A stretch of DNA of 64,000 bases. Origin: Pseudopithomyces maydicus. Lineage: Eukaryota > Ascomycota > Dothideomycetes > Pleosporales > Didymosphaeriaceae. Numbering within the stretch: position 1 is the stretch's first letter; each line of letters starts with the position of its first letter. The stretch spans positions 1,178,001-1,242,000 of the forward strand of contig JANTUC010000015.1 of assembly GCA_026873275.1 (NCBI GenBank), given 5' to 3'. The notes beneath the pieces were generated by a model. The model saw nothing but the letters and a program-made list of their open reading frames with translations, did not search any database and had not been told where the DNA came from. Shown here in pieces: positions 44,126 to 55,888 of this stretch. A program made the position numbers and the translations under genes.

Positions 44126-44611
44126 CTATTTCTCTTTCATCCCCGCCTTTTTCACCTCCGCCCCTGCCTTGTCCTTCTGCTCCTGCCCCATTTTCCCATC
44201 AAGCATCGGATGCGCATGTTCTATAGATGCCACACATTAGTACCACTCTTCCTTACCTCTATCTATACACATATCGAATTCCAAAGTCACACATACATAC
44301 AACTCCTTTATAAAAGAAAGAAAGTAAAACATATCACACGCACGCACACGCACACATACACACAAACCTACCTTTCACAGGACTATCCAACGGCTCGATG
44401 TGCGCATGCTCAATGTCAAAGTCCTCGCCCACAGAGCCCGTCCGGTCGCGGGGGAAGTGCCGCTTCGTCGCAGAGTCCAGAGGCGAGATTTTGCTGCCCG
44501 AGAGCTGGTAGTCCCAGTCGTCTTGGCTAAAAAAAATATGCTTTAGCATGCTGGTGCCCGATGATGTGTGTACAAGTGTGTGCAAGGTGGCTAGGCTGCT
44601 GACCTCGTCAT
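44126..44611 (-). CDS. small conserved-type protein with 8-nt first exon
   Basis: Predicted 85-residue soluble protein; function not recognised. The model needs three exons: 44611-44604 (just ATG ACG AG), 44526-44372 and 44220-44126. Splicing gives MTSQDDWDYQLSGSKISPLD, then DSATKRHFPRDRTGSVGEDF and a Lys/Glu-rich end HPMLDGKMGQEQKDKAG. Intron ends are GT..AG (77 and 151 nt). The middle exon is open but has no ATG at its own start, which is why the tiny first exon is proposed. The composition is highly charged and probably disordered. An alternative start upstream inside intron 1 is possible but gives less protein-like sequence. Confidence 0.65.
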
Positions 44612-46439
44612 GTTGAACGGTAGATTATGTCTGTAGGATTGGATGGATGTGCTTCACGAGTGGGGCCACGGCGGTGATTGTATGCGTTTGTAGAATCAGT
44701 ATCTTTTTTTCTTTTTACAAAGACAAGACGAGTAGAATCTACTGATGCCGACGGGCGCGCGCGGGAACAAGGCGGCTTATGTGGTGGGAGGGGAGTTTGG
44801 ACCCTGGATTGCCGGTATGACATGTTCAAAGCGGGGTTGGGGGTTTCGGTCTGGTCTGGTCTCGTCTGGCTTCGTGCAGAGGTCACGAGATCCATTTCAA
44901 GAGTGAAGCTGGAAAGGAATGGCGGGAGGGGATCTAGAAGGGGCTTTTTGTTCTGGGTAGGTGTCGAGTAGGCGCGGGGCTTTGTTCGTGCTGGCGGCGC
45001 TGGGGCTAGGCGGTTTGCTATCGTCGTGTAGTCTGGATAGATACTCTAGTCTACTTTTTTAGTAGAGTCTGGTCGCGAGGCAAGGGTGTTGGTACAGATA
45101 GAATTATGGTGTGGTTATCATGTAGTTCGGGGACGCATGGGATAGAGATTTGCTCTTTACTATACATATAAATACACCAACCCGTGACGCTATATTGATG
45201 GCTAAGCAACGTGAGTTACTGTGAATGTTCTCTAATATGCGCTAAGATTTCCAAAGTGTTTAATTAATCCAACCAGACTCAAAAGAGAGATAACATTTGT
45301 GCACACATGACCCAACTATCATTCGGATGCACCGTGTCTGTCTGTCTCATGAACTAGTTGCATTCGATTTGATATTTAGCTACGATCGGTATGATCTAGT
45401 CAAACCCTATTTATATCAATGCGCATTGGCTCTATATTGCCATGTTCAATCATTGTAATCTTCAAATGCTATGGACAACATACACTTCTGCCAGCTTGTA
45501 TAAGTTCCAGTCAAAATTCCCCGCTATCCGCTGGAATCGAGGATACGAGTAAACATGTGTTGGTGCTGCGACTACCTCTGTATGGGCGGGATATCATGCC
45601 GAGAAGCTTTTTGCAAGTACATTTACTCCCGAGAGTATGTGCAATTTAATGTTAAATCTAATCCATGCTAGGCTGGATTAGGCGGGATATGTCCATGTAG
45701 CTTTACCGTGCTGAGTGCCTCGATACACATAGGAATCCAACATATACCAAAAGCGAATAGAAGAACGAGAATTTGTTATTAAACCTACACGCATATTGTA
45801 TCGTACGATTTTGTACTCGCCCAAATCGGCTCCAAGGAACCAACCTCTACCTGATACATCCAGGTAGAGTTGCCATTTTGGATCATGTCTCTGGCATCGC
45901 ATGTAGAGTAGCTTCCCATTGATCTGTGAGACATGTCGATTGAAATCGCCCTACCTTTGCTCCCTAAAGACCTGTATGGTTTACACATTTTCGAACGTTA
46001 TGTGCACGTATACAGTGCCTAGGTTCGCTGGCCTTTTCGAAGCATGGTGGGGACGTCCTGGCCGAGGTTAACCGAATGCTTCCAGCACCCCCTCTCCCAC
46101 TTGTCTACATACGTCCGTATGTTGTCCGATTTGCAAAGGTCGACTCGACTCATGTCATCTCGTCTCGCCACCGCATATGATCGTACGGAAAGCAGCATTA
46201 TTAATGTGCAAAAAGCTATGACGCCATGTGGGGTATCCACCCGCGATTCCGTCACCATGTCTGTGTATAAACATTGGTGCCCCGCCATTGTGTGGATGGC
46301 ATAATTATTTACAAAGCAGTTTACCTATCATCCCATATTACTATTTTAAGCTAAAACCTTGACCATTGAGAGGATATTACTTGAGGAGAAAATAAAAGAG
46401 ACATAGACAAACCAGAATAGATCGAAAGAGATAGGAAAA
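44612..46439. other. intergenic region
   Basis: Divergent space between the small protein (-) and the reductase (+). No credible gene; the frames at 45678-46304 lack motifs. Confidence 0.5.
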
Positions 46440-47673
46440 ATGACAACCATGAAAGAAGCCATTGTGTCTCAGGGACCGAGCGTCAAGATTGTAGATTCGC
46501 AAATTCCCGAGCCGGGACCAGAGCAGGTGGTCATCAAGGTGGTTGTTTCGGGGTCGAATCCCAAGGACTGGTAAGTTCAAATCATCGTATATACATACCT
46601 ATGCGGAGATTTTTAACCATCTACACACATCGCCCTCCATAACTTCCCTCTTACCTCCAAAACTACTCCTACATACATCTCCTCAGTAATACCATCACGC
46701 ATCACGTGTCCCATAAATACGTACCATTTATATACGCCAACACCCACTAACCCTCCCCTCCCCCAGGAAAATCCCCGAATGGCTCTCCCAAACCATGAAC
46801 ACGGGCGACGACATCGCCGGCGTCGTCCACTCGGTCGGCTCGCGCGTCTGGGAATTCAAGCCCGGCGACCGCGTCGCCTCCTTCCACGAGATGATGACCC
46901 CCCACGGCAGCTTCGCCGAGTACGCCGTCGGCTGGCAACACACGACGTTCCACATCCCGAACGAAACCTCGTTCGAAGACGCAGCCGCCATTCCTCTGGC
47001 TGCCATGACGGCCGCGCTGGGTCTCCATGAGAGACTTGGCTTCGATGCCCCGTGGGTGCCGAACTCGAAGAACGGGGAGACGCCCCTTGTGGTGTACGGT
47101 GGAGCTAGCGCGGTGGGCGCGTATGCGATTAAGTTGGCGCAGAGGGCGGGCATTCACCCCATTGTTGCGGTTGCGGGGCGGGGAATTCCGTTTGTGGAGG
47201 GGCTGCTTAGCAAGGAGAAAGGGGACGCTGTTGTCGACTATCGGAATGGCGACGATGCGGTTGTGGAGGGGATCCGCGCTGCGCTGAAGGGGAAGAAGTT
47301 GAACCATGCGTTTGATGCTGTGTCGGAGAAGGGGTCATACACGAATATTGTGAAGGTGCTGGAGAGCGACGGGCATTTGACGTTGGTGCTGCCTGGGAAG
47401 GAGTATGAGGGAGTGCCGGAGACGGTGAAGAAGACGACGACGATGGTGGGAGAGGCGCATGGGAATGATAAGGATCTTGCGTATGTGTTTTTCAGGTATA
47501 TGGCGAGGGGGTTAGCGGAGGGGTGGTTTACGCCGCATCCCGTGGAGGTGGTGCCTGGGGGTTTGGAGGGTGTCGAGAAGGGCCTGAAGAATTTGAAGGA
47601 GGGGAATGCGAGTGCCACGAAGTATGTGTTTAGGATTGCGGATACACCTGGGGTGAAGGGATCGCAGTTGTGA
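46440..47673 (+). CDS. medium-chain zinc-free dehydrogenase/enoyl reductase
   Basis: NAD(P)H-dependent oxidoreductase of the quinone-oxidoreductase/trans-enoyl-reductase type, 345 residues. Two exons (46440-46570, 46767-47673) are separated by a 196-nt intron that splits the Trp of NPKDW. The GroES-like domain has DIAGVVHSVGSRVWEFKPGDRV, and PLAAMTAALGLHERLG leads into the Rossmann domain with VYGGASAVGAYAIKLAQRAG. The zinc-ligand cysteines of alcohol dehydrogenases are absent. The C-terminal NLKEGNASATKYVFRI is typical of fungal enoyl reductases acting beside polyketide synthases, but no synthase is nearby; a stand-alone detoxifying reductase is the more cautious reading. Confidence 0.9.
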
Positions 47674-48249
47674 GGACGAGGTAGATTTTCTGAGGACAAG
47701 TCGCCAGGTGGACTTTGGAGACACATAGATGACTTCACAGTCGAAGTTCTAATATGAGCATCTAAAATACGGATTTCAGAACACAAGAAGTAACATCTAG
47801 TACTTGGGTTCAGACTCACATCTGATCATATTTGCCCCGTCGATCAGAAGAGCGATCCTTCGTCTTCTTCTACTTCCCTAACCATTCAAGACCGCATTTA
47901 ACATGACAGCCACAACCATTGAAAAACAAGAAACGGTGTTTTATCATCATCGATCAAACATGTTAGTGCCGAAGAAAGATTCTCCACTGTTAGCACTATA
48001 AATAATTCATCACTACCACAAGGGCACTTCAAATTCGCAACCCAAGCACCAGAACCATTCAAAGCAAAAAGATTCATTGCAACCACACTCCACCCTGAAA
48101 CTACCTACTCTACTCACACCTTCTCCAGTTGACCTCACTCAAATCCAGCGCGTTCCACACCCAAATGCCCAACCTGCTCCTCTTACCCACCAAGTCAGCA
48201 TCCCCCTGGCTCTCCCCATCTCTTTCCCTTCGCACATCAGCTTCAGCAC
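47674..48249. other. convergent intergenic region
   Basis: 3' ends of the reductase (+) and the DUF4360 gene (-) meet here. No gene seen. Confidence 0.55.
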
Positions 48250-49074
48250 TTAAACCGTGCACTTCTGCCACTGGACGTACGCGATTTGTGTGAACTTGAG
48301 ATCGGTCGAGTCGGTCGTGAGCAGACCGGTGGCCTTGGAGTCAGTCGAGGTGAGGCGCACCTGCGAGTTGATGTTGAGCAAGCCCGCGGCACCGCAGGGG
48401 ACCAGACGGTCGAAACGGAGTCGGCGGTGTCGTGCTTGAGGTAGTCACCTGTCACCGGGCCTTGGAAGGTGTACTCAGTGGAGGACTAGTGGGGAGTTAG
48501 TATTCATGTTCGCGGAATGAAAGGAAGGGGAGTAAAGGGGACGTACCTGGTCGGTCTGACCAGAGAAGTAGTAGGTCGACTTGAGCGAGCCGGTGACGCC
48601 CTTCTGGATGGAAGCATATCCGCGGTAGTCGGCGCTGAGGACGGAGTACTGGAAGCCGCCGGGGTACTGGATGTCGACGTTGAGCTGGCAGTTCTTGCGC
48701 TGCTCGGCGAGGGCGATGCCTGGGCCGATGGATGCAATGTACGAGTCGAAGATGAGCGTGATGAGAGTCTTGTCAGCCGAAAGCTGGTAGCTCAGAGAGC
48801 CCTGGGGGCATCCAGTTCCTCCGTACTTGACGCCGCGGATGGTGACCTATGCTTGATTAGTGGATGTCTTCAAATCGGAAGGTAACTATAAGAATAAAAC
48901 CTGGGCCTAGGAGTGCATTGACCTGTGGATGCCCAGATATAACCCTTGTCAGGCAAGGGCGGAAGTTTGAACAAAGTAAGTACTTACCTGGCCTGCTGGT
49001 GGGGCCTCGCCGAGGTTGACATTGGGGATGCTGGCGGCCAAAGCGGCGGGGATGAGAGCAAGGAGCCACTTCAT
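48250..49074 (-). CDS. secreted DUF4360 protein (frameshifted)
   Basis: Secreted protein, about 207 residues when repaired, from exons 49074-48988, 48846-48547 and 48485-48250. MKWLLALIPAALAASIPNVN is a signal peptide; VTIRGVKYGGTGCPQGSLSY, FDSYIASIGPG, RKNCQLNVDIQYPGGFQYSV and GYASIQKGVTG are the DUF4360 blocks with conserved cysteines. In exon 3 the frame breaks at a four-base C run (48397-48400 on the plus strand as GGGG): TVWSP continues one frame away as CGAAGLLNINSQVRLT, the expected family motif, and then reaches QWQKCTV and a stop. One extra C would restore it. Family members are abundant small secreted proteins in fungi; their role is unknown. Confidence 0.88.
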
Positions 49075-51198
49075 GTTGAATGTTTGGAATAGATGAGTGA
49101 GATGCAGAAGTGCTGATCTTAAGTGTAGAGCCGAGGACTTTGAAAGGCAACTTGATGACGATCAATCTGGAGGATATGAAGGGGTTTATATACCATGGTA
49201 TTGGGCACTACGGCTCATGGAGAAGGCCTGCATAGGGCCCAGGACTACCATGCCAGCTTACGAGCAGATAACTGCCGCCAAGCTAGAGTTCCAATATACA
49301 GCACGGCAGGCGCGATAGATCGGGCTTGCTCATAGGTTGTACGGAGTGAGATATGTCAGGTGAACTCGTGTTCGACAACGTTCGATCCTACTCTTCAAGG
49401 GGACAGTAGAGTCTAGTCCGAATCATGAGAGATATTCATGGATAGACTCGTATTGACAAGCTCGACCAGCCTCGTTTTATGCAATACGGTGATAACAAAG
49501 TGGGTCGATAGATCTTGTCCTGGTAAGATGGCTGTGGTGAGCCCGGTTGAAGTCCATTGACTACCGTAAGTGACTTCGTTCTTCATCTAAACAACCAGGA
49601 AAACGGCGGTAGAGAGCTTGTCCATCCGCAAACAGATACAATCGATCGGATTGATGGCCAAAACAATATGGGATACGATATGGGGAAGTCTGACACTGCC
49701 TGACACTGCAGTGTGATTGGGATGGATGGCTAGGTTCACCGTTGTGTGCAGGTGCTTCTGCCCTCAGACCACGGCTCGCTTGAGGCATGGCTATACCGCG
49801 TTCAACGTTCGTCTGAGAACCTATATTGGCCGAATATACAACCCTGGAAGGCGGTTCTCAAAATAGCAGCTGGGACTGGGCTCGAATGGAAGTGAAGGAT
49901 AGGACGACCAAAACGGGTGTGCGTGCTCAGCAGACTTCATCTATACCATTCGTATGGCAACGCTGGGGTATATTATGGCGGTACCCGAGTCCTGTCATTA
50001 GTTGCTCAATCAGTTGAAGGCAGGCGTCGTTGTCGTCGCACGACGAGATCCTTGCCGAGGATCTCGAACCGGCATGCAGAGATGGAGCGTAGATTAACCT
50101 TAAATTAAAGCTTGTCGTCTCGACCACAATCAGTGGCTCGCATGATATATACAAGCGAACACGAACTCATGCAAGGGCGTCGGAAAGATCTGGAGGGACG
50201 ATTCTAAAAATACTGTGGGAGAGTGCAGCTGTGGTGTGGACCCTGCGGCTATATCCTAAGAGCAAGGTGGACGTACCAAAAGGTATCACTAATGGATCCA
50301 GACCCGGTCTTTGCTGGTGGCAAGCATTCATAAGCCGGTCGACGTCCAGGCCCAGGGCGGGATATATTGAAAATTGATTGCTACCTTGCCTTTCACGAGT
50401 GCGAAAACCGAAGTTTGCCGGAGAGTGACTTGGCGACAGCCGACGGTGGAGTGTCGTTGCAACGGCCGACTGCTGATTGAACACTGCAACAGGCATCGGT
50501 GAAAAAGTACTACTCAACGACGGGCAAAGTGCACGAAGGATGACAGGCAAAAGAGAAATACGAGAAGGTCGTTCGAGGGGTGAAGACAACTCGGTGCTCA
50601 TACGCTCTGCATGACACGGCTGCAAATGCAGGCGCTGCTCGGTCGAAGCTCAGAGAATTGGGAAAGTCGCGAGAGGGTTAATGAGGAGGATGGGCCAGAA
50701 TCCAGCGTCGTGCTTCGAAGCGACACCGTCCAGGCCTACACCTGGCTCGATCCAGGTCCGGGTAAACACGCAGCTCGGAGCAGGCACAAGCTTGGAGGTT
50801 GGCATTGTGTAATCATCCAGGCGAGCTAGCGACAGCGTACAGTACATATACATAGCACAGCAGGCGGCGCGGTCAGCGAGCGTGAAGTGTGCAAGTCGGA
50901 CGGAGTTGAAGATGACGATGATGATGGAATCACGGCGGAGGAGGAAGTCGAGATTCGGAACGCGTTTGGAATCACACCTCCCCAAAGAGGAAGTAGCACG
51001 CCATTGCCTCGGGGCGGGGCATTTGTCACCCAAAATGGTGGCGTCACAGAGCTCCAAGCCGCAATCGGAAGGCGAATATCTATCCCATTCAAAAAAGACA
51101 CCCGCACACGCCCAATTTCCTCGCGCGCAGTGTGACATTTACTTTCCAAGCTGAAGCTCCTCAGCGCCTTCGTCCTGATCGTGTTCTCCTACCTCTCT
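49075..51198. other. divergent intergenic region
   Basis: Upstream space of DUF4360 (-) and MsrA (+). An acidic plus frame at 50887-51135 without ATG, and a 144-codon minus frame from 50601, are the only sizeable frames; neither is supported (see findings and rejections). A tandem ctgacactgc occurs near 49690. Confidence 0.5.
49185..49192 (-). promoter_or_regulatory. TATA box of the DUF4360 gene
   Basis: Minus-strand TATATAAA lies 111 bp upstream of the ATG at 49074. Confidence 0.5.
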
Positions 51199-51884
51199 AT
51201 GTCCTTCATCTCCCGCTTCCTCCGCCCATTCTCCATGAACGCTGCTCCCGCAACTCCAATGAACCTCCCCGCCGGCGCTGAGCGCGCCACCATCGCCGCA
51301 GGCTGCTTCTGGGGCGTCGAGCACATGTATCGCAAGGCCTTTGCGGACAAGGGCCTGCTGGACGCCCGCGTGGGCTACATCGGCGGGGACACAGAAAGCC
51401 CGAGCTACCGCGCCGTGTGCAGCGGCCGCACAGGACGTACGTATTATACCCAGCGCTGGCTTTACGCTGTGCTATACAGATGCGCCGTCCATCTTCGCTC
51501 CTTGTAAACTACTGTGCTGACAACAATTCAGATGCCGAAGCCCTCCAAGTCATCTACGACCCCGCGCAGCTCTCCTACCGCACTCTCCTCGAATTTTTCT
51601 ACAAAATGCACGACCCAACCACCGCGAACCGCCAGGGCCCGGACGTCGGATCGCAGTACCGGAGCGGTATTTTCTACCACAACGAGGCCCAGGAGAAGGA
51701 GGCGCGGAGCATCACGGAGCAGGTGAACAAGCAATGGTGGAAGGGAGGCGTGGTCACCGAGGTTTTGCCTGCCGGACAGTGGTGGGATGCCGAGACATAC
51801 CACCAGCTGTACCTGGACAAGAACCCAAGTGGTTACGAGTGCCCGTCGCATTTCCTGCGCAGCTTCCCGCCGCTGGAGCCGTAG
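51199..51884 (+). CDS. msrA: peptide methionine sulfoxide reductase A
   Basis: Reduces methionine-S-sulfoxide in proteins, protecting against oxidative damage. Two exons (51199-51436, 51532-51884) give 196 residues. The active-site motif is AAGCFWGVEHMYRK with the catalytic Cys at about 36, followed by ARVGYIGGDTESPSY and, after the intron, HAEALQVIYDP, FFYKMHDPTTANRQGPDVGSQYRS. A second cysteine in GYECPSHFL may act as resolving residue. The ATG at 51199 is used because an upstream in-frame extension begins only with GTG. The first 12 residues are Phe/Arg-rich (FISRFLRPF) and could target mitochondria; the internal Met13 could start a cytosolic form. Confidence 0.94.
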
Positions 51885-52201
51885 TTGGACAGAATTGCGT
51901 GGAGAGCCACATGGCGGACGTGTATGAAATGGATAGAAAAGAAGAGAGGGAGCGATATATATTGGATGATACCAGTGTGAAACGTTAGGATCGGGAGGTA
52001 TATTGTAACTACATGGGCGTACGGTAACTTTGATTACTTTGGGCATAACGTCGATTGATTGTTTCAACAGCAATTTTTTTTCGCGACGAGATATTTTATT
52101 TTTCAACGAATAAGCAAGCATTTTCAAACACAATTCGCGATGGATCTCTGATCATAAAGACTCAATTGGTTCATTTGATAAGTTGCACGCCCTGCATACA
52201 T
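51885..52201. other. convergent intergenic region
   Basis: Short AT-rich space between the 3' ends of MsrA and the GFA gene. Nothing else seen. Confidence 0.6.
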
Positions 52202-52818
52202 CTACGACGGCGGCAACGTCTCGAAAGTCTGCGCAACCTCCTTCTCCCACGGCAGCTTCGCCTTCCCGAAGATCTCCGCCGCAGGCTTGAAGTTCTTGAT
52301 TCCTTCGTCTAGCAAGCCCGTACGCAGCACAATCTTATCCGGACCCAAGACCTCCTGGTGGTGGTACACGTGCGTGGTGCAATTCTTGCAGAAGTAGCAG
52401 TGGACGCCCTTGCCTGTGTTTGTTAGCTTCATATCCGCGATGCGCAAAAGCTATCTGGCAAGAAGAAGGGAATTGAAGGACCTACCAGATTCACCGTAGT
52501 ACGTGTACTTGCCCAGATCATTGCCCTTTGTGATACTCAGCGCATCCTTGGGGATGATCTGGTTGAGCGTAAATGTTCCTCCGGACAGCGTCTTGCACGT
52601 GTCGCAGTGGCTATGACAATCAATAGTTGTTAGCATATATTTTCTCCCATGTGTCTAATTGCCCTCCTGAGCGTAGAATTCATTTCTTCCCGCATCATTA
52701 TGTCATCATACTCAAACAGGTAATATACTCACCAAAGGATATGTCCCTGCTGATCCTGCTCCAGCTTCGCCTCCCACTCCGTATTTCCACAATGGCAGTG
52801 ACCCTTAAAGCTCGACAT
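52202..52818 (-). CDS. GFA-family zinc protein (CENP-V/formaldehyde-activating)
   Basis: Predicted 140-residue protein from exons 52818-52733, 52610-52486 and 52413-52202. Cysteines are arranged as in the GFA fold: HCHCGNTEWEA (residues 7-17), CHCDTCKTLSGG, and CYFCKNCTTHVYHH, which together bind two zinc ions. Bacterial relatives were linked to glutathione-formaldehyde chemistry, but the fungal proteins have no proven substrate. Both introns keep frame with normal splice ends. Confidence 0.92.
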
Positions 52819-54041
52819 TTTTAATAATAGAACTACTCCACAGACTCAATTGGCCAATCGTAAGCGTGTGTATCGTATGCAAATCGTCTAGTTCAGGTAT
52901 AGCGGACAGCCAACCCCAGTGTGCGTATGTAAGTATGCAAGTATAGTATGTATCTAGAGGACATCAAGGTGCGCGACCACCACCCATATATATACCTCCT
53001 CCTAGCCCTGCCCAGCCCAGTCCTGCACTCCACCCATAGGAATACACAACATATGTCAGTCTCCACTCCGCTTCCACGGAGCCTCGACCCTGCGCTCGCC
53101 CTCCCTCCCTTCCGGCCACAACATCCGTCCCATAAGCGGATCCGATAGCCTAGGCGTAAAAGCCCACTGGCCCGACTAGGATACTCCGCGCGTCATGGAG
53201 CTGCACTGGGAAAGCACCCGCGTCACCGTCACAGCACAGCTCGCCTTGCGGGGGGCCCTGCGGCTGGACAAAAGAGCACCTACCTACATACAGTAACCTA
53301 CATTTAGTAACCTACATACGGTAGGATTGGTCGAGTCTGCCAATGTAGCGCGAATAGGCAACTGGGCGGCTGAGGATGCGTCAGATACATTGGACGCATT
53401 CCAAATACCGTGTGTTGGTGGGGTAGTTGGGAGTACGCACGGACGGAGGGACATCTGGAGAGGGGTAGGTATTCGCGATGACGTACGCGCCATGGGGCGG
53501 AGGGGAGCTTGGCAGTATACTGTCAAGCTGGAGCTGGTGAGTTGGGGATTTGGAATTGGTAGATTATTGGGATTGGGATTGGAATTGAAATTGAGGGCGT
53601 GGGGGTGGAATTGAGGGGTTTATTGGAGGGGCGGGTTTGCGTTATCATGCGCATGTTGGAAGCATTTGCTGTCCACGTACCATAGGCACGCGACAATATC
53701 CAGAGTTAGAACCCAAATGACAAATTGAAAATAAACATGTCAAGAATCAGGATAAGATAAAGACTTTATGTAAAGGGGCAATGTTTCCTAAACATTGGGC
53801 TGCGATTGCGAAGAATGGCTCTCGAAGGGCGGCGTACGTCAAGGCCGATATGGGTTCAGTCCGAAATCATGTTTTATCCTAGACATAGTAGAATGAGGAA
53901 GGAGGAGACATCAGTTGAGATTGATCCTATGCGTCTGTCATGGGTATATGTTGCACTTATGCGCATGTTGCTCAAGAAATAATCTACATCTAGGTTCCCC
54001 GAGTAGAGAACGCTACAAGCTTATTTCGAATATAAGACTAT
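52819..54041. other. intergenic region
   Basis: Promoter of the GFA gene and 3' region of the amidase. Contains a small tandem (agtaacctacat at 53292 and 53306). The frame at 53327-53614 has no motif. Confidence 0.55.
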
Positions 54042-55888
54042 TTAGTCAACTTCCAGTAATTGATACCGACCACCGTGCTTGTCCAGCGCTTCTTCTACCC
54101 GCTCCATGACTGCCAACACCTTCTCTTCTTCTAAGCGGCGACCAACAACCTGCACACCTACAGGAAGGCCAGCCATCTCGTCAGCATCGTAGTGCTTGTA
54201 TGCGCCCTTGGCGACGCCATTGAGCTCTGAAAGTTTGAAATCAGCCGGTAATTGATCCTTCAATGGATCCACGTGTGTCACAGGTAGGACACCTGCAGTG
54301 TAGTCAAGCTGCAGGCCCGTCAGCGATGTCTCTCCCAAGGTTCACGATCACAGCTTACCATATTGAACAGGAACGTGTAACCGCAGCTGCTGACCGCGTC
54401 ATGCATCCCATCATGCGGTACAGCAGGCGTCGCATTCGGTGGCGCAATCATCACGTCCATCTTCGCCTCGTTGTTCCACCATTGGAAGAATTTGGCCTTG
54501 TATGCCTCACGCTTGCCTGCTAGCTGCCAATATTCATATGCCGACTTGGGGTGCCAATCGCTCAGCAAGCCAGCCCAGATGTCATCGCGCTTGATGTACT
54601 TGACCCATAGATAGTACACGTACTTGAGTGGCCGTGGGAGTCGCATGTAGTAAACCAGCCGTTTCGCGCCGGGGTCGTTCCATTCACCGCTGCGGAAGTA
54701 GGACATGAAAGTGTTACCACCGTCGCTGAGTAATAGCAAAGATGCGAGTTGAAGAGCTTCATATGGTGATGGTGGTTGCACGTCGTATACTTCGTGGCCT
54801 TCAGCAGCGAGTGCAGAAGCAACTTCGTCGAGAGCACGAGCGCAGGCGGGAGCAGGATCGACCACGCCGTCTGTCCGAAGGACGCCAATCTTCAGCTTCT
54901 TTTTCTCGAGGTATTCATTTTCAATATCTTCTCTCCATTCTAGCGGGTGGACGGTGTAGTCAAGTCTCCAAGGTTTCATTTGAATTAAGCTTCGAGTGAA
55001 GTAGGTTAAATCGTTGAGGGTCCGGGCCATAGGGCTGAAGACGCTGGGGACAGCTTCTTGTCCGAACATGCTGGTGTTCATGCCAACCTTTGGCCATCTT
55101 CCAGTGGAGCAGCGTATGGAATAGCATCCTGAGAAATGGGCGGGAACCCTCACTGAGCCTGCGACGTCGGAGCCAATGCCGATGCGGCTGCCACCGAAAG
55201 CCAGCAGCGCCGATTCACCTCCTGTAGATCCACCAGGTGAGTATTTGCTGTTATGCGGATTTGACGTGCGACCCCAAACATCATTTGTGGACTCGAAAGA
55301 CAGAAGGGTGATGGGAAGGTTGGTCTTTACGAACGGGATTGCGCCTAGTACTGTCAGCACGCGTCGCCCTCAGATTACCACCGAGCGTACCGGCTTCTTT
55401 GAGCAGCTTTACAAGAGGGCCATCATCTGAGTATGGCTTCCCAGTGTGCCCCGAAAACCCAAGTGATATATCGAAGCCCTTGACTTGTATAGAATCCTTC
55501 AGCGACACAGGTATACCGGCGAGCGGGCCCTTGAGATTGATCTCATTCTTGGTCCACTCTTCCGCTTCCGGGAACAGTATTTCTGTCACACAATTTGTCT
55601 TTTCCTGCGCCTTCAGCGCTACCTTGCCGTATGCGCGGAGTATATCGATCGGATCGGTGACTTGTTTATGTACATCCTGGACGAGCTCCTGGATTGGCTT
55701 GCCGAGGATAGTTCGTTCTTCGGGAGCGAGGGGGTAAAGGTACGTCTTCGGAAGCGTGGCGATCTTGGAAGCACGTTCGGACTGCTTGCGTTTACTGTCA
55801 ATGTTCAGCTCACTACGCTTGGTGTCAAGTGGGGACCAGAAGAGAGCTACCAATCGCGCCGGTGTTGACGGTACTCCAAGATACCCAT
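54042..55888 (-). CDS. amidase-signature hydrolase (5' end frameshifted)
   Basis: Amidase of the FAAH/acetamidase superfamily. Exons are about 55888-55391, 55344-54359 and 54308-54042. The catalytic Ser-cisSer-Lys set is visible: SLKDSIQVKG carries the Lys, PGGSTGGESALLA the cis-Ser, and GIGSDVAGSVRVPA the nucleophile; here the motif is GSDVAGS. The C-terminus GLPVGVQVVGRRLEEE is typical. The first long frame has no in-frame ATG. The only nearby ATG (55888, MGIL) is out of frame by one base, as if one base were missing soon after it, probably in the GG of TTGGAG; with it the protein would be about 583 residues. An unseen upstream exon is the alternative. Substrate unknown. Confidence 0.85.

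Noticed and set aside
50167..50601. 144-codon minus-strand frame beginning MSTELSSPLE
   Set aside because: No motif, no splice partner, and unremarkable composition; frame length is possible by chance at this GC content.
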